From: Nitrospirota bacterium
Lineage (GTDB): Bacteria; Nitrospirota_A; Leptospirillia; Leptospirillales; Leptospirillaceae
Reading direction: 5' to 3'
Assembly: GCA_021802325.1 (NCBI GenBank)
Contig: JAKAAM010000002.1
Span: 1-43,247, forward strand
DNA: 43,247 nucleotides
Both the position numbers and the translations under genes were made by a program. The notes under the pieces are model-generated. The model searched no databases. It saw nothing but the letters and a program-made list of their open reading frames with translations, and was not told where the DNA came from. Below, one piece after another: positions 32,323 through 40,580 of this stretch. Positions within the stretch are counted from its first letter, which is position 1. The number at the start of each line of letters is the position of its first letter.

Positions 32323-32992
32323 AGAAAAACTGGTGCACGTGGTCGGGGTGGAGCCGGAGGGACCCCAACCGGAACTGCCCCCTTTGGCCGACCTCCTTTC
32401 CCGGTGCGCCATTCTATGCGGGGGGAGGCGGCACATCGAGGCACTCTCCGTCCGTCTCCCGGCTGGGGCCCGCATTCTTCCCATCACGACCAACATTAGG
32501 GAAGTCGTCTCAACGCTGACCGAATTCATAAAAAAACCCGAAGGGAAGATCGCAGTCGTTCTGGGATCGGGCGACCCGCTCTACCATGGAATCGGGGGAT
32601 CTCTTTCCCGGGCGATCGACCGCAGGTATATCGCGTATTATCCGGCCACCACGCTTGTTCAACGGGCTTTTTCGCTCCTGGGAGAGCCCTGGGAGGATGT
32701 GCGGGTCGGGAGCATTCATGGAAAAAAGGAAGACCCTCTTCTTTCTACCGGACGATGGATTTTCTATACAGGCGGGTCCAGTGGCCCGGCCAATCTTATA
32801 GAAATGGCCGATCGCCAGGGCTTCCAGATCGTGGAGATGACTGTTCTCGAAGAAATCGGCCTGCCCGGTCAGAAGGTTACCTTCTTTCGGTCACCGGACC
32901 TCGAAGAGGTGAGGTCCAGGGATTTTTTGACTTTGAATATGGTGGTTATGACCGTTCAACCAAAAAATAAGGATAAGGACCCCGTCAAATGA
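32315..32992 (+). CDS. cbiE: Cobalt-precorrin-7 (C5)-methyltransferase subunit CbiE
   Basis: CbiE belongs to the tetrapyrrole methylases and methylates C5; with CbiT it equals the two halves of CobL. The 225-aa product keeps ILCGGRRHIEAL, the VVLGSGDPLYHGIG substrate and SAM loop, and VQRAFSLLGEPWEDVRVGSIHG. The opening motif, usually GIGPGG or GIGEDG, reads GVEPEG, an unusual replacement of a conserved glycine. I start at ATG 32315 with GGGAG 6 nt upstream, overlapping cbiD (ATGAATGA). It overlaps cbiT by 4 nt. Confidence 0.9.
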   Translation: MNEEKLVHVVGVEPEGPQPELPPLADLLSRCAILCGGRRHIEALSVRLPAGARILPITTNIREVVSTLTEFIKKPEGKIAVVLGSGDPLYHGIGGSLSRAIDRRYIAYYPATTLVQRAFSLLGEPWEDVRVGSIHGKKEDPLLSTGRWIFYTGGSSGPANLIEMADRQGFQIVEMTVLEEIGLPGQKVTFFRSPDLEEVRSRDFLTLNMVVMTVQPKNKDKDPVK

Positions 32993-33612
32993 CCGACCGG
33001 CTTTTTGGACTGCCCGAGGAGGCATTCCGATTCACAGTTCCCCGAAAGGGATTGATCACAAAAACAGAAATCCGTGTTCTCTCCCTCGCAAAACTGGATC
33101 TAGGCCCCGGTCAGACCCTATGGGACGTCGGAGCCGGTTCAGGGTCCGTCGGAATAGAGGCGGCCCGCCTGGTGCCAGATCTTTCCGTGTGGGCCATCGA
33201 AAAGGACGAGGAAGACTATGGCTGTCTTCAGGAGAATATCCGAAATTTCGATCTCACCCGGCGCATGAATCCGGTCTTTGGAAAAGCCCCCGAGGCCCTT
33301 CGGAAACTTCCCAAACCCCACCGAGTCTTTGTGGGGGGCTCCGGTGGAAAGATGGCGGATCTCCTGGATTTTTGCTGGGGGGAGGAGACTCACCCGGGAA
33401 TCGTATGCAATCTTGCCACGGTCGAGAACCTGGCCGAGGTGCTGTCATGGGCAAAGTCCCGCCGCATCGAGCCGGACATTCTTCATGTCCAGGTCGGACG
33501 GGGGCAGCCGATCGTGGGTCTGCACCGCATCGAGGCGTTGAACCCGGTCTGGATCGTCTCCCTTTTCGCGAAAGAGGAGAAAAAAACGTCGGAAGAGGAG
33601 GGTCGGGCATGA
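32989..33612 (+). CDS. cbiT: Cobalt-precorrin-6B C15-methyltransferase (decarboxylating) CbiT
   Basis: CbiT adds the C15 methyl group and removes the C12 acetate carboxyl. The 207-aa class I methyltransferase opens with the typical GLPEEAF and LITKTEIRVLSLAKLDLGPG. SAM motif DVGAGSGSVGIEAARL lies near residue 45, then AIEKDEEDY and VFVGGSGGKM. It is a separate protein rather than a CobL fusion, as in the anaerobic pathway. ATGA overlaps join it to both cbiE and cbiG, so CbiE and CbiT should be made together. Confidence 0.95.
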   Translation: MTDRLFGLPEEAFRFTVPRKGLITKTEIRVLSLAKLDLGPGQTLWDVGAGSGSVGIEAARLVPDLSVWAIEKDEEDYGCLQENIRNFDLTRRMNPVFGKAPEALRKLPKPHRVFVGGSGGKMADLLDFCWGEETHPGIVCNLATVENLAEVLSWAKSRRIEPDILHVQVGRGQPIVGLHRIEALNPVWIVSLFAKEEKKTSEEEGRA

Positions 33613-34751
33613 ACGGAACCCTGCCTCCGCCAGAAAAAAAACTGGCCGTCGTGACGATCACACGCCCGGGACTGGTGGTGGCGGCGAAAATCGCCAAAGA
33701 ATGCGGAGCGGATCTTTTTGTCTCGGACCGATATGTCCCGAACATTCCCGAAGACCTGAGACAGGCGGCCCACCCCTTTGATGGGGTCCTCAAGAACCTT
33801 CTTCCGGACCTCTTTGCCCGCTACGATGGTCTTGTCTTCATCATGGCCCTGGGAATCGTCGTCCGCTCGATCGGACCGCTCATCGCTGACAAGACCCGCG
33901 ATCCGGCCGTCCTTGTCGGAGACGTCCAGGGGAAATTCATCATCAGCGTTCTATCAGGCCACCTTGGAGGGGCCAATCGCCTGGCGCAGGATGTGGCTCG
34001 GACGACGGGGGCGATTCCCGTTGTCACGACCGGGACCGATGTGACCCAGAATGTGGCTCCGGATTTGATTTCTCAGGAAATTGGAGCCGAACTCGACCCC
34101 ATCGACCAGCTCAAGCGGGTGAGTTCGGCCATCGTCGACGGAGATCCCGTCCTGTTTCTCAATCAGGAGGGAATCCCGATTCCCTCCCTTTCGGGACCCC
34201 TCAAGCCGAACATCCAGAAATCCGACATCTTTCCCGACCCCTTTCCGTCCGTTCGGGCTGCTGTCGTGATCTCCCGCCTGATTTCCGATCGATCCCTTCC
34301 GGCCGGTGTCGAGGGAATGTCGCTCATTCCCCGGGTTTATGGCGTTGGAATCGGCTGCAATAGGGGAACCTCTGCCGATGAAATCGTTGCGGCCCTGAAC
34401 GATCTTCTCCAGATCCACCGCATCCATCCCAAGTCCCTCCAGGTTTTCGGATCGATCGACCTGAAGGCCGACGAAGGGGGGATCCTGGACACCGCCTCCC
34501 GCTTTTCGAGGCCCCTCTTCTTTTTTTCCCGCGATGCACTGGGAGCGGTGGATGTCCCCAATCCGTCGGGGGTCGTCCAAAAGTTTGTCGGAACGCCTGC
34601 CGTGGCGGAGCCGGCCGCCATCCTCGCCCTGATCCAGTCCCCGCCCCCCTGGAAGGGACATGCGGTTCTCGAGGTCGAAAAGAAGAAATCCGGCAATGTG
34701 ACACTGGCGCTGGCCCGATGGGTGCCTGATTCAGCAACCTCCAATCCGTGA
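33609..34751 (+). CDS. cbiG: Cobalt-precorrin-5A hydrolase CbiG
   Basis: CbiG opens the delta-lactone of cobalt-precorrin-5A and releases acetaldehyde. The 380-aa protein has the N-terminal CbiG domain with DGLVFIMALGIVVRSIGPLI, KTRDPAVLVGD and SVLSGHLGGANRLA. A middle region follows, then the C-terminal domain with VGIGCNRGTSADEIVAAL, FGSIDLKADEGGILD and VAEPAAILA. The true start is ATG 33609-33611, joined ATGA with cbiT; the open frame extends back to 33120 inside cbiT but has no homology there. Presence of CbiD and CbiG marks the early-cobalt-insertion route. Confidence 0.95.
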   Translation: MNGTLPPPEKKLAVVTITRPGLVVAAKIAKECGADLFVSDRYVPNIPEDLRQAAHPFDGVLKNLLPDLFARYDGLVFIMALGIVVRSIGPLIADKTRDPAVLVGDVQGKFIISVLSGHLGGANRLAQDVARTTGAIPVVTTGTDVTQNVAPDLISQEIGAELDPIDQLKRVSSAIVDGDPVLFLNQEGIPIPSLSGPLKPNIQKSDIFPDPFPSVRAAVVISRLISDRSLPAGVEGMSLIPRVYGVGIGCNRGTSADEIVAALNDLLQIHRIHPKSLQVFGSIDLKADEGGILDTASRFSRPLFFFSRDALGAVDVPNPSGVVQKFVGTPAVAEPAAILALIQSPPPWKGHAVLEVEKKKSGNVTLALARWVPDSATSNP

Positions 34752-34763
34752 GATGAGGATTCA

Positions 34764-35588
34764 ATGACAAAAAGCTATATCACCCCTTCCCGGGAAGCGA
34801 TGGGGGGGGCCTTGACCCTGGTGGGATTCGGGCCAGGCTCGGAGGACCATTTGACGCCGATCGCCCGACGGGCGATCGAGGAAGCCGATATCATTATCGG
34901 ATACCGTACCTATATCGATCTCGTCCGGCATCTCATCGGTCAGAAGACCGTGATCGAAACGGGGATGACCGAAGAAATCGACCGCGCGACCCAGGCGGTG
35001 GAGCTCGCGTACTCAGGCCGGAAGGTCACTCTCGTGAGCAGCGGAGACGTGGGAATTTACGGGATGGCCGGACTCGCCTACGAAGTTCTCGAGCAGAAAG
35101 GATGGACCGGGACTGAAATCGCCGTCGAGGTGATTCCGGGAATTACCGCCCTGTCGGCCTGCGCCTCTCTTCTGGGGGCTCCGCTCATGCACGACTTCGC
35201 CTCGATCAGCCTTTCCGATCTTCTGACCCCCTGGGAGATGATCCGAAGGCGCCTCGAAGCGGCGGCCGCCGCGGATTTTGTCGTGGCCCTCTACAATCCT
35301 CGTTCCTCGAAGAGGGTCCGTCAGGTCGAGGAGGCCCGTGAGATTCTGCTCGCCCATCGCGCTCCGGAGACGCCTGTGGGGATCGTGAAAAGCGCCATGA
35401 GGGAGGGTGAGACGGTCGTGATTTCGACCATCGAGAAAATGCTGACCCATCCTATCGGGATGTTGACCACAATCCTGGTCGGAAACTCCCAGACCCGTCT
35501 GGTCTCCGGAAGAATGGTCACCCCTCGTGGTTACCGGAACAAATACGATCTCGAAACCGGGTCGCGTCTGCGGAAAGCCGAAGCATGA
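34764..35588 (+). CDS. cbiH: Precorrin-3B/cobalt-factor III C17-methyltransferase
   Basis: CbiH/CobJ methylates C17 and contracts the corrin ring. The 274-aa tetrapyrrole methylase has GALTLVGFGPGSEDHLTP, ADIIIGYRTYIDL, VTLVSSGDVGIYGMAGLAYE, VEVIPGITALSACASLLGAPLMHDFASISLSDLLTPW and VVALYNPRS. This is the near-perfect CobJ/CbiH pattern that distinguishes it from CbiF and CbiL. GAGGA lies 6 nt before the ATG; ATG 34800 is a possible later start. It overlaps cobO by 4 nt. Confidence 0.95.
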   Translation: MTKSYITPSREAMGGALTLVGFGPGSEDHLTPIARRAIEEADIIIGYRTYIDLVRHLIGQKTVIETGMTEEIDRATQAVELAYSGRKVTLVSSGDVGIYGMAGLAYEVLEQKGWTGTEIAVEVIPGITALSACASLLGAPLMHDFASISLSDLLTPWEMIRRRLEAAAAADFVVALYNPRSSKRVRQVEEAREILLAHRAPETPVGIVKSAMREGETVVISTIEKMLTHPIGMLTTILVGNSQTRLVSGRMVTPRGYRNKYDLETGSRLRKAEA

Positions 35589-36127
35589 GCGCTGAGAAGG
35601 AGCAGGACGCTCAAGGTCTTGTCATTGTCTACACCGGAGACGGGAAAGGAAAGACGACAGCCGCCCTCGGAATGCTCTTCCGGGCCGCAGGCTACCGGAT
35701 TCCCTCCCTGATGGTCCAGTTCATGAAGGGACGCATGCATTCCGGGGAGAGGGAAGCCGCCCTGGAGTTCGACGGGAGAATCACGATCGTCCCCATGGGG
35801 GAAGGGTTCACCTGGGAGACGAAGGACGCGGCCCGGGATCGCCTGGTCGCCCAACAGGCGTTCGCCTATGCCCGGACGGAGGCTCTTTCGGGAGGCTACG
35901 GCATTGTGGTCTTCGATGAAATAAATATCGCTCTTCGATACAATTATATCGATGTGGAACAGGTTTTGTCCTTTCTGGAGGAGAGGCCCCGGGGCCAGCA
36001 TGTGGTCCTGACAGGGCGGAATGCCCCCGAGGCCCTCATCGAAAGGGCCGACCTTGTGACGGAGATGAGAATGGTCAAACACCCCTTCGAAAAGGGGATC
36101 ATGGCGCAGAAAGGGGTCGATTTTTAA
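35585..36127 (+). CDS. cobO: Corrinoid adenosyltransferase (CobO/BtuR family)
   Basis: It transfers the adenosyl group of ATP to reduced corrinoid cobalt. The 180-aa product has the P-loop VYTGDGKGKTTAALGM (GDGKGKTT at 18-25), VQFMKGRMHSGE, VVFDEINIALRYNYIDVEQVLSFL and HVVLTGRNAPEALIERADLVTEM, all CobO/BtuR hallmarks. It is distinct from the PduO and EutT families. Overlaps cbiH by 4 nt (ATGA) and def by 1 nt (TAATG). It can serve both de novo synthesis and salvage. Confidence 0.95.
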   Translation: MSAEKEQDAQGLVIVYTGDGKGKTTAALGMLFRAAGYRIPSLMVQFMKGRMHSGEREAALEFDGRITIVPMGEGFTWETKDAARDRLVAQQAFAYARTEALSGGYGIVVFDEINIALRYNYIDVEQVLSFLEERPRGQHVVLTGRNAPEALIERADLVTEMRMVKHPFEKGIMAQKGVDF

Positions 36128-36681
36128 TGGCGTTGCTTAAAATAGCGAAGATGGGCAATCCCATCCTGAGGAAAATATCGGAGCCGGTCTCGAAAAAGGA
36201 AATTCAGACGGCCGACTTTCAACGGTTCATTGACGACATGATCGAAACCATGCGCGACGAGGACGGTCTCGGCCTTGCTGCACCACAGGTGCATGTCTCC
36301 AAGCAGGTCGTGGTCATCGAGTCCCTCGACGACGACCGGACCCCCGAAGCGCCCCCCTTTCCCTTGCTCGTTCTCATCAATCCCGTCTTCAAGTACCTCT
36401 CCAAGGAGTTGCGGACGGGTTGGGAAGGGTGCCTCTCTCTGGACAACCTTCGGGGAAAGGTTCCGAGATCCCGGGCCGTCAAACTCGAAGCCCTCGACCG
36501 GAACGGAAACACTGTCGTTCTCGACTGGGAAGAGTTTCCGGCGGTCGTCCTGCAACACGAGATCGACCATCTTCGGGGTCATCTTTTTGTTGACCGTATG
36601 AAGGACATGAGCACCCTGACCCATCTGGGTGAATTCCACCGGTATTGGATCAAGGGGGAAAAGAACGTCGAGGAGGTCTGA
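36127..36681 (+). CDS. def: Peptide deformylase
   Basis: Def removes the formyl group from nascent proteins. The 184-aa product has the three metal-site motifs: GLGLAAPQ (47-54), EGCLS with metal ligand C102, and QHEIDHL with H144, catalytic E145 and H148. NPILRKISEPV opens it as usual. The ATG shares its A with the cobO stop. Its usual partner fmt is not nearby; instead it is the last gene of a cobalamin operon. Converges on pyrF with 24 nt between stops. Confidence 0.95.
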   Translation: MALLKIAKMGNPILRKISEPVSKKEIQTADFQRFIDDMIETMRDEDGLGLAAPQVHVSKQVVVIESLDDDRTPEAPPFPLLVLINPVFKYLSKELRTGWEGCLSLDNLRGKVPRSRAVKLEALDRNGNTVVLDWEEFPAVVLQHEIDHLRGHLFVDRMKDMSTLTHLGEFHRYWIKGEKNVEEV

Positions 36682-36705
36682 CCTCCGGTCCGGACCCTTC
36701 TCAGG

Positions 36706-37440
36706 TCATCCCTGCAGCTCCCGAAGGATTTCCCCGAGGGCCCTTGCGGGGTCTTTTGCCCGGAGGATCGGCCGCCCCACCACCAGAAGGTCGGCCCCCA
36801 TTCCGAAAGCGTCACCGGGCGAGGCGGCATTGCTCTGGTCGTCATTGGCGACGGACAATTCCTTTGGCCGGATCCCGGGAGTCACCAGATAAGGGGTCTT
36901 CCCCCAGAGCGACCGGGCGAGGGGGAGTTCCTTCGGAGACATGACGAGACCGTCCGCCCCTGATTCGAGAGCCATTGCGCCCAGCCGCCTGACCGCCACC
37001 TCCCGCGGCGGCAATCCGATCAGAAGGAGTTCCTCAGCCGTCAGATGGGTCAGGGCGGTGACCGCCACCAGGACGGGACGACTGTCTCCCAACTCCTCGC
37101 AGGCCTTTTTCGCGGCCCCGATCATCGAAGGGCCCCCCAGGGCATGGATGGTGATCATCCGGATGGCGGAAGAAGGGAGATGGCGAATCGTATCGTGGAC
37201 GGTATTCGGAATGTCGTGCCATTTCAGATCCAGAAAAATCGGAATCCCGAGCCTCTCTGCAGTCTTTATGAAAGGGGTCCCATAAGACAGAAAAGGGACC
37301 GGCCCAGCCTTTACCATTCCCACCAGGGGGCCTATCTCTTCGAGAAGGGCCAGCCCTTTGTCCTGATCGGGGAGGTCGAGAGAGAAACAGACAGGATTTT
37401 TGAGGGAAAGTCGCTCCCTGATTGTCCGTTCCCTATCCAT
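36706..37440 (-). CDS. pyrF: Orotidine 5'-phosphate decarboxylase
   Basis: PyrF converts OMP to UMP, the last step of de novo pyrimidine synthesis. The 244-aa TIM barrel shows FSLDLPD, VKAGPVPF (K44), the catalytic FLDLKWHDIPNTV block (D71, K73, D76), ITIHALGG, VAVTALTHL, LVTPGIRP and GADLLVVGRPI. It starts within the last codons of prmA (8-nt overlap) and ends the minus-strand trio with the thioredoxin-like gene. Group I family (bacterial PyrF). Confidence 0.95.
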   Translation of the reverse strand: MDRERTIRERLSLKNPVCFSLDLPDQDKGLALLEEIGPLVGMVKAGPVPFLSYGTPFIKTAERLGIPIFLDLKWHDIPNTVHDTIRHLPSSAIRMITIHALGGPSMIGAAKKACEELGDSRPVLVAVTALTHLTAEELLLIGLPPREVAVRRLGAMALESGADGLVMSPKELPLARSLWGKTPYLVTPGIRPKELSVANDDQSNAASPGDAFGMGADLLVVGRPILRAKDPARALGEILRELQG

Positions 37441-38329
37441 GAGACTCTTCTTTCATCAGACAGTACGTGTTGTAGCGATTTCCGGCAAAGACCCTGAAGG
37501 GCGAACCCAAGGCCCCGAGGGAGTCCTCCACGGCAGACGCCTCCTCCTGGTCCACTCCCGAACAGACAAGCCATCCTCCCGGGGACACCCTTTCCCAGAG
37601 AATGGCGACCATTCCGACCAGGACAGTTCCCGTGACATTGGCTATGACAAGGTCAAAATGATCCCTATTGTTCATTGATCCGGAAAATAACTGCCCATCT
37701 CCCTCGATGACCCTTCCTCGGTCCTCCATTCGGTTCAGACGAAGGTTTTCTTTCGTGGCCTCGACGGCGTAGGGATCATTGTCGATGGCGAGAAGGGTCG
37801 CTCCGGGGGCGACCCGGAGCGCTGCGATTCCGAGAATGCCGGTCCCGGCCCCGAAGTCCAGGACGCGTTCTGTGGCCCCTTGGCATTTGTTTTTTTCGAG
37901 AATCCGTTCGAGGCAGCAGTGGGTCGTTTCGTGCCACCCTGTGCCAAAGGCCAGCTGGGGATCGATCCGGATCGCCGGTTCCTCGACCGGATCGGGATCC
38001 CAGGCCGGAACCACCGTCAGGGTCTCCCCCACCGTGAACCTCTTGAATCCCTGTTCCTTCCAGAGCTCCTGCCAATCACGCCGTTCGTAGAAGTCGGTCT
38101 GAAGGTTCCATGCGCCCATCGATCGAAGCGCCTCCTCCAGCAGGAGTCGTTCCAGAGGGGTGGCAGAGGGAGGGGTAAAGGAGATTCGGCAGGGATCTTC
38201 CTCCAAAACAAGCACGGGAATCTGGCAAGTTTTGGCAATCCAGTGCTCGAGGGCGGGCGAATCGTCCGGGCTGCAGAGCAGAGAGAGGACCTCATAGCTG
38301 TCGGAAGAGGCGGGGGATTCGGGAGCCAT
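37433..38329 (-). CDS. prmA: Ribosomal protein L11 methyltransferase
   Basis: PrmA trimethylates ribosomal protein L11. The 298-aa protein has a divergent N-terminal L11-binding domain, then DPQLAFGTGWHETTHCCLE near residue 122, SAM motif VLDFGAGTGILGIAALR near 163, AIDNDPYAVEATKENLRLN and FDLVIANVTGTVLVGM with the catalytic-region N-x-T. This order is the PrmA signature. The ATG lies 12 nt after the upstream thioredoxin-like gene's stop. It overlaps pyrF. Confidence 0.93.
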   Translation of the reverse strand: MAPESPASSDSYEVLSLLCSPDDSPALEHWIAKTCQIPVLVLEEDPCRISFTPPSATPLERLLLEEALRSMGAWNLQTDFYERRDWQELWKEQGFKRFTVGETLTVVPAWDPDPVEEPAIRIDPQLAFGTGWHETTHCCLERILEKNKCQGATERVLDFGAGTGILGIAALRVAPGATLLAIDNDPYAVEATKENLRLNRMEDRGRVIEGDGQLFSGSMNNRDHFDLVIANVTGTVLVGMVAILWERVSPGGWLVCSGVDQEEASAVEDSLGALGSPFRVFAGNRYNTYCLMKEESHG

Positions 38330-38341
38330 GGGGCGTGTTCC

Positions 38342-39373
38342 TCAGGGGTTGAATGTGAGCGTATAGAGGGCCTCTCCCCGGTCCGGGAAAACGAGATCGA
38401 GGCGATGTTCGCCGTAGGGCTCTCCCGAGACGAGGGAGTACATGCGCGCTTCCTTGAGAAGAATTCCCGTCTGTCTGGAAGAAAGCGGCCGGATGTCCCT
38501 GCCGAAATATCTCTCGGGGACCGGACGACCATCAACGATCACAAGAACGGGCAGAGCGGTTTTCCCTGTGGCCCGTTTCAGGACGGCGTTGACCCCTGTT
38601 CCCTGGTAGATCACGGTGAGAGAGGAAGAATGTCCGGACTGAGGCACTCGGGAAACGATCCTGTCCGCTTCCGTCCGCCAGGGTCCGTGGAGTGTGATCA
38701 GTGACGGCGGGGGGGAGTCTCCGGCATAAAGAGCCGATCCTTCAGGATGATAGCCGGACGGGTTGCCAAGATGTCCCCGTTCCGTTCCGGCATAGAGCTC
38801 CGGAGTCAGCGTTTCAGGAAAGTCGGCGTCATCCGGTCTGCCGTTCCTGGAGGAGAGATGGAGGGCCAAGCGGACCTGGTCCTCGAGAAGGTCGTATCCA
38901 CCCTCCCCAAAGGCATGGTAGACGAGATGACCGTTGCTGTCATACAGATAGTCCGCCGGCCAGTAATGGTTGTGAAACCGGTTCCAGAGTTTTTGATCTT
39001 TGTCCATGACAACCGGAAAGCGAAGTCCATAAAGCCGGATCGCCTTTTCGACCCGTTTCGGTTGGGCCGCAAAAGAAAATTCCGGGGCGTGGATCGCCAC
39101 GATGACGAGCCCCCGGTTCCGGTATTTTTCGTAAAGCGCGTTCAGATGGGGGAATGTCCGGATACAGTTGATGCAGGTATAGTCCCAAAAATCGTAAAGG
39201 ACGACCTTCCCGGTCAAGTCCGGGGGCGGAAGCGGTCCCCTGGGCCCGATCCAACCTCCGTTGCCTTCGAGGGATGGGGACTGGGCGTGGGCAAATCCCG
39301 GGGCAATGAGAAGAATCGCCGCGAGTAAAAAGGAGAGGCGCGCTTTAATGGGGGTCAATATACGGTATCCCAT
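38342..39373 (-). CDS. Exported thioredoxin-like protein with C-terminal extension
   Basis: A 343-aa protein. Residues 1-30 are a Sec signal peptide ending AHA. Residues about 40-170 form a TlpA/ResA-like thioredoxin domain, VVLYDFWDYTCINCIRTFPHL (redox pair C67-x-x-C70), with VIVAIHAPEF, RFPVVMDKDQKLWNRFHNHYWPADYLYD and VYHAFGEGGYD. The C-terminal 160 residues resemble the carboxy half of DipZ-type proteins (LYAGTERGHLGNPSGY, LHGPWRTEADRIV, VLVIVDGRPVP). A periplasmic thiol-disulphide or cytochrome c maturation role is plausible, but no DsbD-like membrane domain is fused or adjacent. AAAGGA precedes the ATG by 9 nt. Confidence 0.8.
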   Translation of the reverse strand: MGYRILTPIKARLSFLLAAILLIAPGFAHAQSPSLEGNGGWIGPRGPLPPPDLTGKVVLYDFWDYTCINCIRTFPHLNALYEKYRNRGLVIVAIHAPEFSFAAQPKRVEKAIRLYGLRFPVVMDKDQKLWNRFHNHYWPADYLYDSNGHLVYHAFGEGGYDLLEDQVRLALHLSSRNGRPDDADFPETLTPELYAGTERGHLGNPSGYHPEGSALYAGDSPPPSLITLHGPWRTEADRIVSRVPQSGHSSSLTVIYQGTGVNAVLKRATGKTALPVLVIVDGRPVPERYFGRDIRPLSSRQTGILLKEARMYSLVSGEPYGEHRLDLVFPDRGEALYTLTFNP

Positions 39374-39441
39374 CGATCTTTGTCCTTTGAGTGTCCTCGT
39401 GGCAGGGGAGGTCCGATGCGACCGGGGAATTGCGGCGTCAC

Positions 39442-39476
39442 AAAAAAGAAAGGAAGACCAAAAAGGTCTTCCTTTC
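39442..39476 (-). terminator. Intrinsic terminator of the 2-oxoacid:ferredoxin oxidoreductase operon
   Basis: A perfect 12-bp stem (39448-39459 with 39465-39476, GAAAGGAAGACC/GGTCTTCCTTTC) with a 5-nt loop is followed on the minus strand by TTTTTTG (39442-39447). It stands 48 nt past the delta-subunit stop and before the thioredoxin-like gene. It is the best terminator in the window. Confidence 0.93.
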
Positions 39477-39523
39477 CTGAGAGTCCACAGAATACGTTCG
39501 CCCTACGGGTGAGGTCGAAGCGG

Positions 39524-39808
39524 TCAGGGATGATTCCCATCCCATTTATCCGGGCGGAATCCTTCCTTAGAGAGTTCGAAGGTGGACTTAAGGTCGGTGA
39601 TCATGATCATCTTGATGGCGTGATGTTTTGCCAAATCGTCGCAGATTCCGACGCAGATCTCACATCCTTTGCAGCGATCGACCGCCACAAAGGCCGTCTT
39701 GGCGGCATTGTCGTAAAGAATGGTGTTGGCCTCGGGGCAATACTGGGTGCATAGCCGGCAGGCTGTCTCGCTGCAGATGGCTTGATCGATATGTGCGACT
39801 AAATACAA
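39524..39808 (-). CDS. 2-oxoacid:ferredoxin oxidoreductase, delta subunit (ferredoxin-like)
   Basis: A 94-aa protein with two [4Fe-4S] cysteine sets: CSETACRLCTQYCP (spacing C-x4-C-x2-C-x3-CP) and CKGCEICVGICDD (C-x2-C-x2-C-x3-C, with D where P is usual). It passes electrons from the catalytic subunits to soluble ferredoxin, or the reverse in the reductive TCA direction. The start is TTG 39806-39808 with AAAGGAG 7 nt upstream, giving MYLVAHIDQAICS. An open frame upstream to 39880 is read through the gap and the gamma end and is not coding. Last gene of the operon. Confidence 0.88.
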   Translation of the reverse strand: MYLVAHIDQAICSETACRLCTQYCPEANTILYDNAAKTAFVAVDRCKGCEICVGICDDLAKHHAIKMIMITDLKSTFELSKEGFRPDKWDGNHP

Positions 39809-39830
39809 GGGTCCACTCCTTTGGGTTAGA

Positions 39831-40523
39831 TCAGACCGAGGCCTTTTGAGGTTTGGCGGCCCAACCGTGCTCCTGCGCATACTGGTAGGCGCCTGCGATC
39901 ACGGCCATGTTGCTCTTGAGCAGCTGCTCCTTCTTGGCGAACTTCTTTTCGATCACGTTGTCGAGGGCCGCCGTTCCGCCGGAGACGACGAAACCCTTTC
40001 CGAGGAAGCGTTCCCTCACGGACTGTTCGAGGGAGGGCATATCGGGAATCCCGAGAATGGAGGCGATTGCCCCGACCATCGCCATGTTGGTCGCCAGGTC
40101 GGTTCCGCCGATTTCCCGGGCCATGGTGGTCGCTGGAAGGTAATGGATGCGGGCTTGCCGCTCTTCAAGTTCCCGGACTTCGTCAGGCTGAAGGGCGATA
40201 GGCGTGTCCGAGTTGATCAGGACGACGCCGTTTGGCTTGAGACCGGAGTAGAAAGGCATCGTGTAGGACTTTCCATGGGTGATCACCTGGGGATGGAAAA
40301 TCATGATGACGTTGGGGTAGATGATTTCCCCGATCTCGTAGATCTTGTCGATGGCGATCCGGACGTAGGATTCGACTGGGGCCATGCGTTTTTCCGATCC
40401 GAAGAATGGGACCAGGGTGCTCTCTCCCCCGCTGATGACCATTCCGTTGCTCAGGATATGGGAGGCCGTGACGACGCCCTGGCCTCCGATTCCCGCCATA
40501 CGAATGTTGTAACGTTTGAGCAT
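39831..40523 (-). CDS. 2-oxoacid:ferredoxin oxidoreductase, gamma subunit
   Basis: A 230-aa gamma subunit: RMAGIGGQGVVTASHIL at 8-24, ESTLVPFFGSEKRMAPVESYVRI, VLINSDTPIAL, YLPATTMAREIGGTDLATNMAMVGAI. This domain binds CoA and shapes the dimer interface in pyruvate and 2-oxoglutarate:ferredoxin oxidoreductases. The C-terminal lysine-rich tail (about 190-230) is longer than the core fold needs. Located between beta and delta on the minus strand. Confidence 0.92.
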   Translation of the reverse strand: MLKRYNIRMAGIGGQGVVTASHILSNGMVISGGESTLVPFFGSEKRMAPVESYVRIAIDKIYEIGEIIYPNVIMIFHPQVITHGKSYTMPFYSGLKPNGVVLINSDTPIALQPDEVRELEERQARIHYLPATTMAREIGGTDLATNMAMVGAIASILGIPDMPSLEQSVRERFLGKGFVVSGGTAALDNVIEKKFAKKEQLLKSNMAVIAGAYQYAQEHGWAAKPQKASV

Positions 40524-40580
40524 GCGATTCTCTCCTTTGTTGGCGGGTCTGTCACCGGACCCGCCCGATTGATGCGTGCC

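Noticed and set aside
31114..32529. 471-codon open frame on minus across cbiD
   Set aside because: Antisense to cbiD, no motif, spans two real plus-strand genes.
33120..33608. Long N-terminal extension of cbiG
   Set aside because: The region is cbiT in another frame; CbiG similarity starts at the ATG at 33609, which forms an ATGA overlap.
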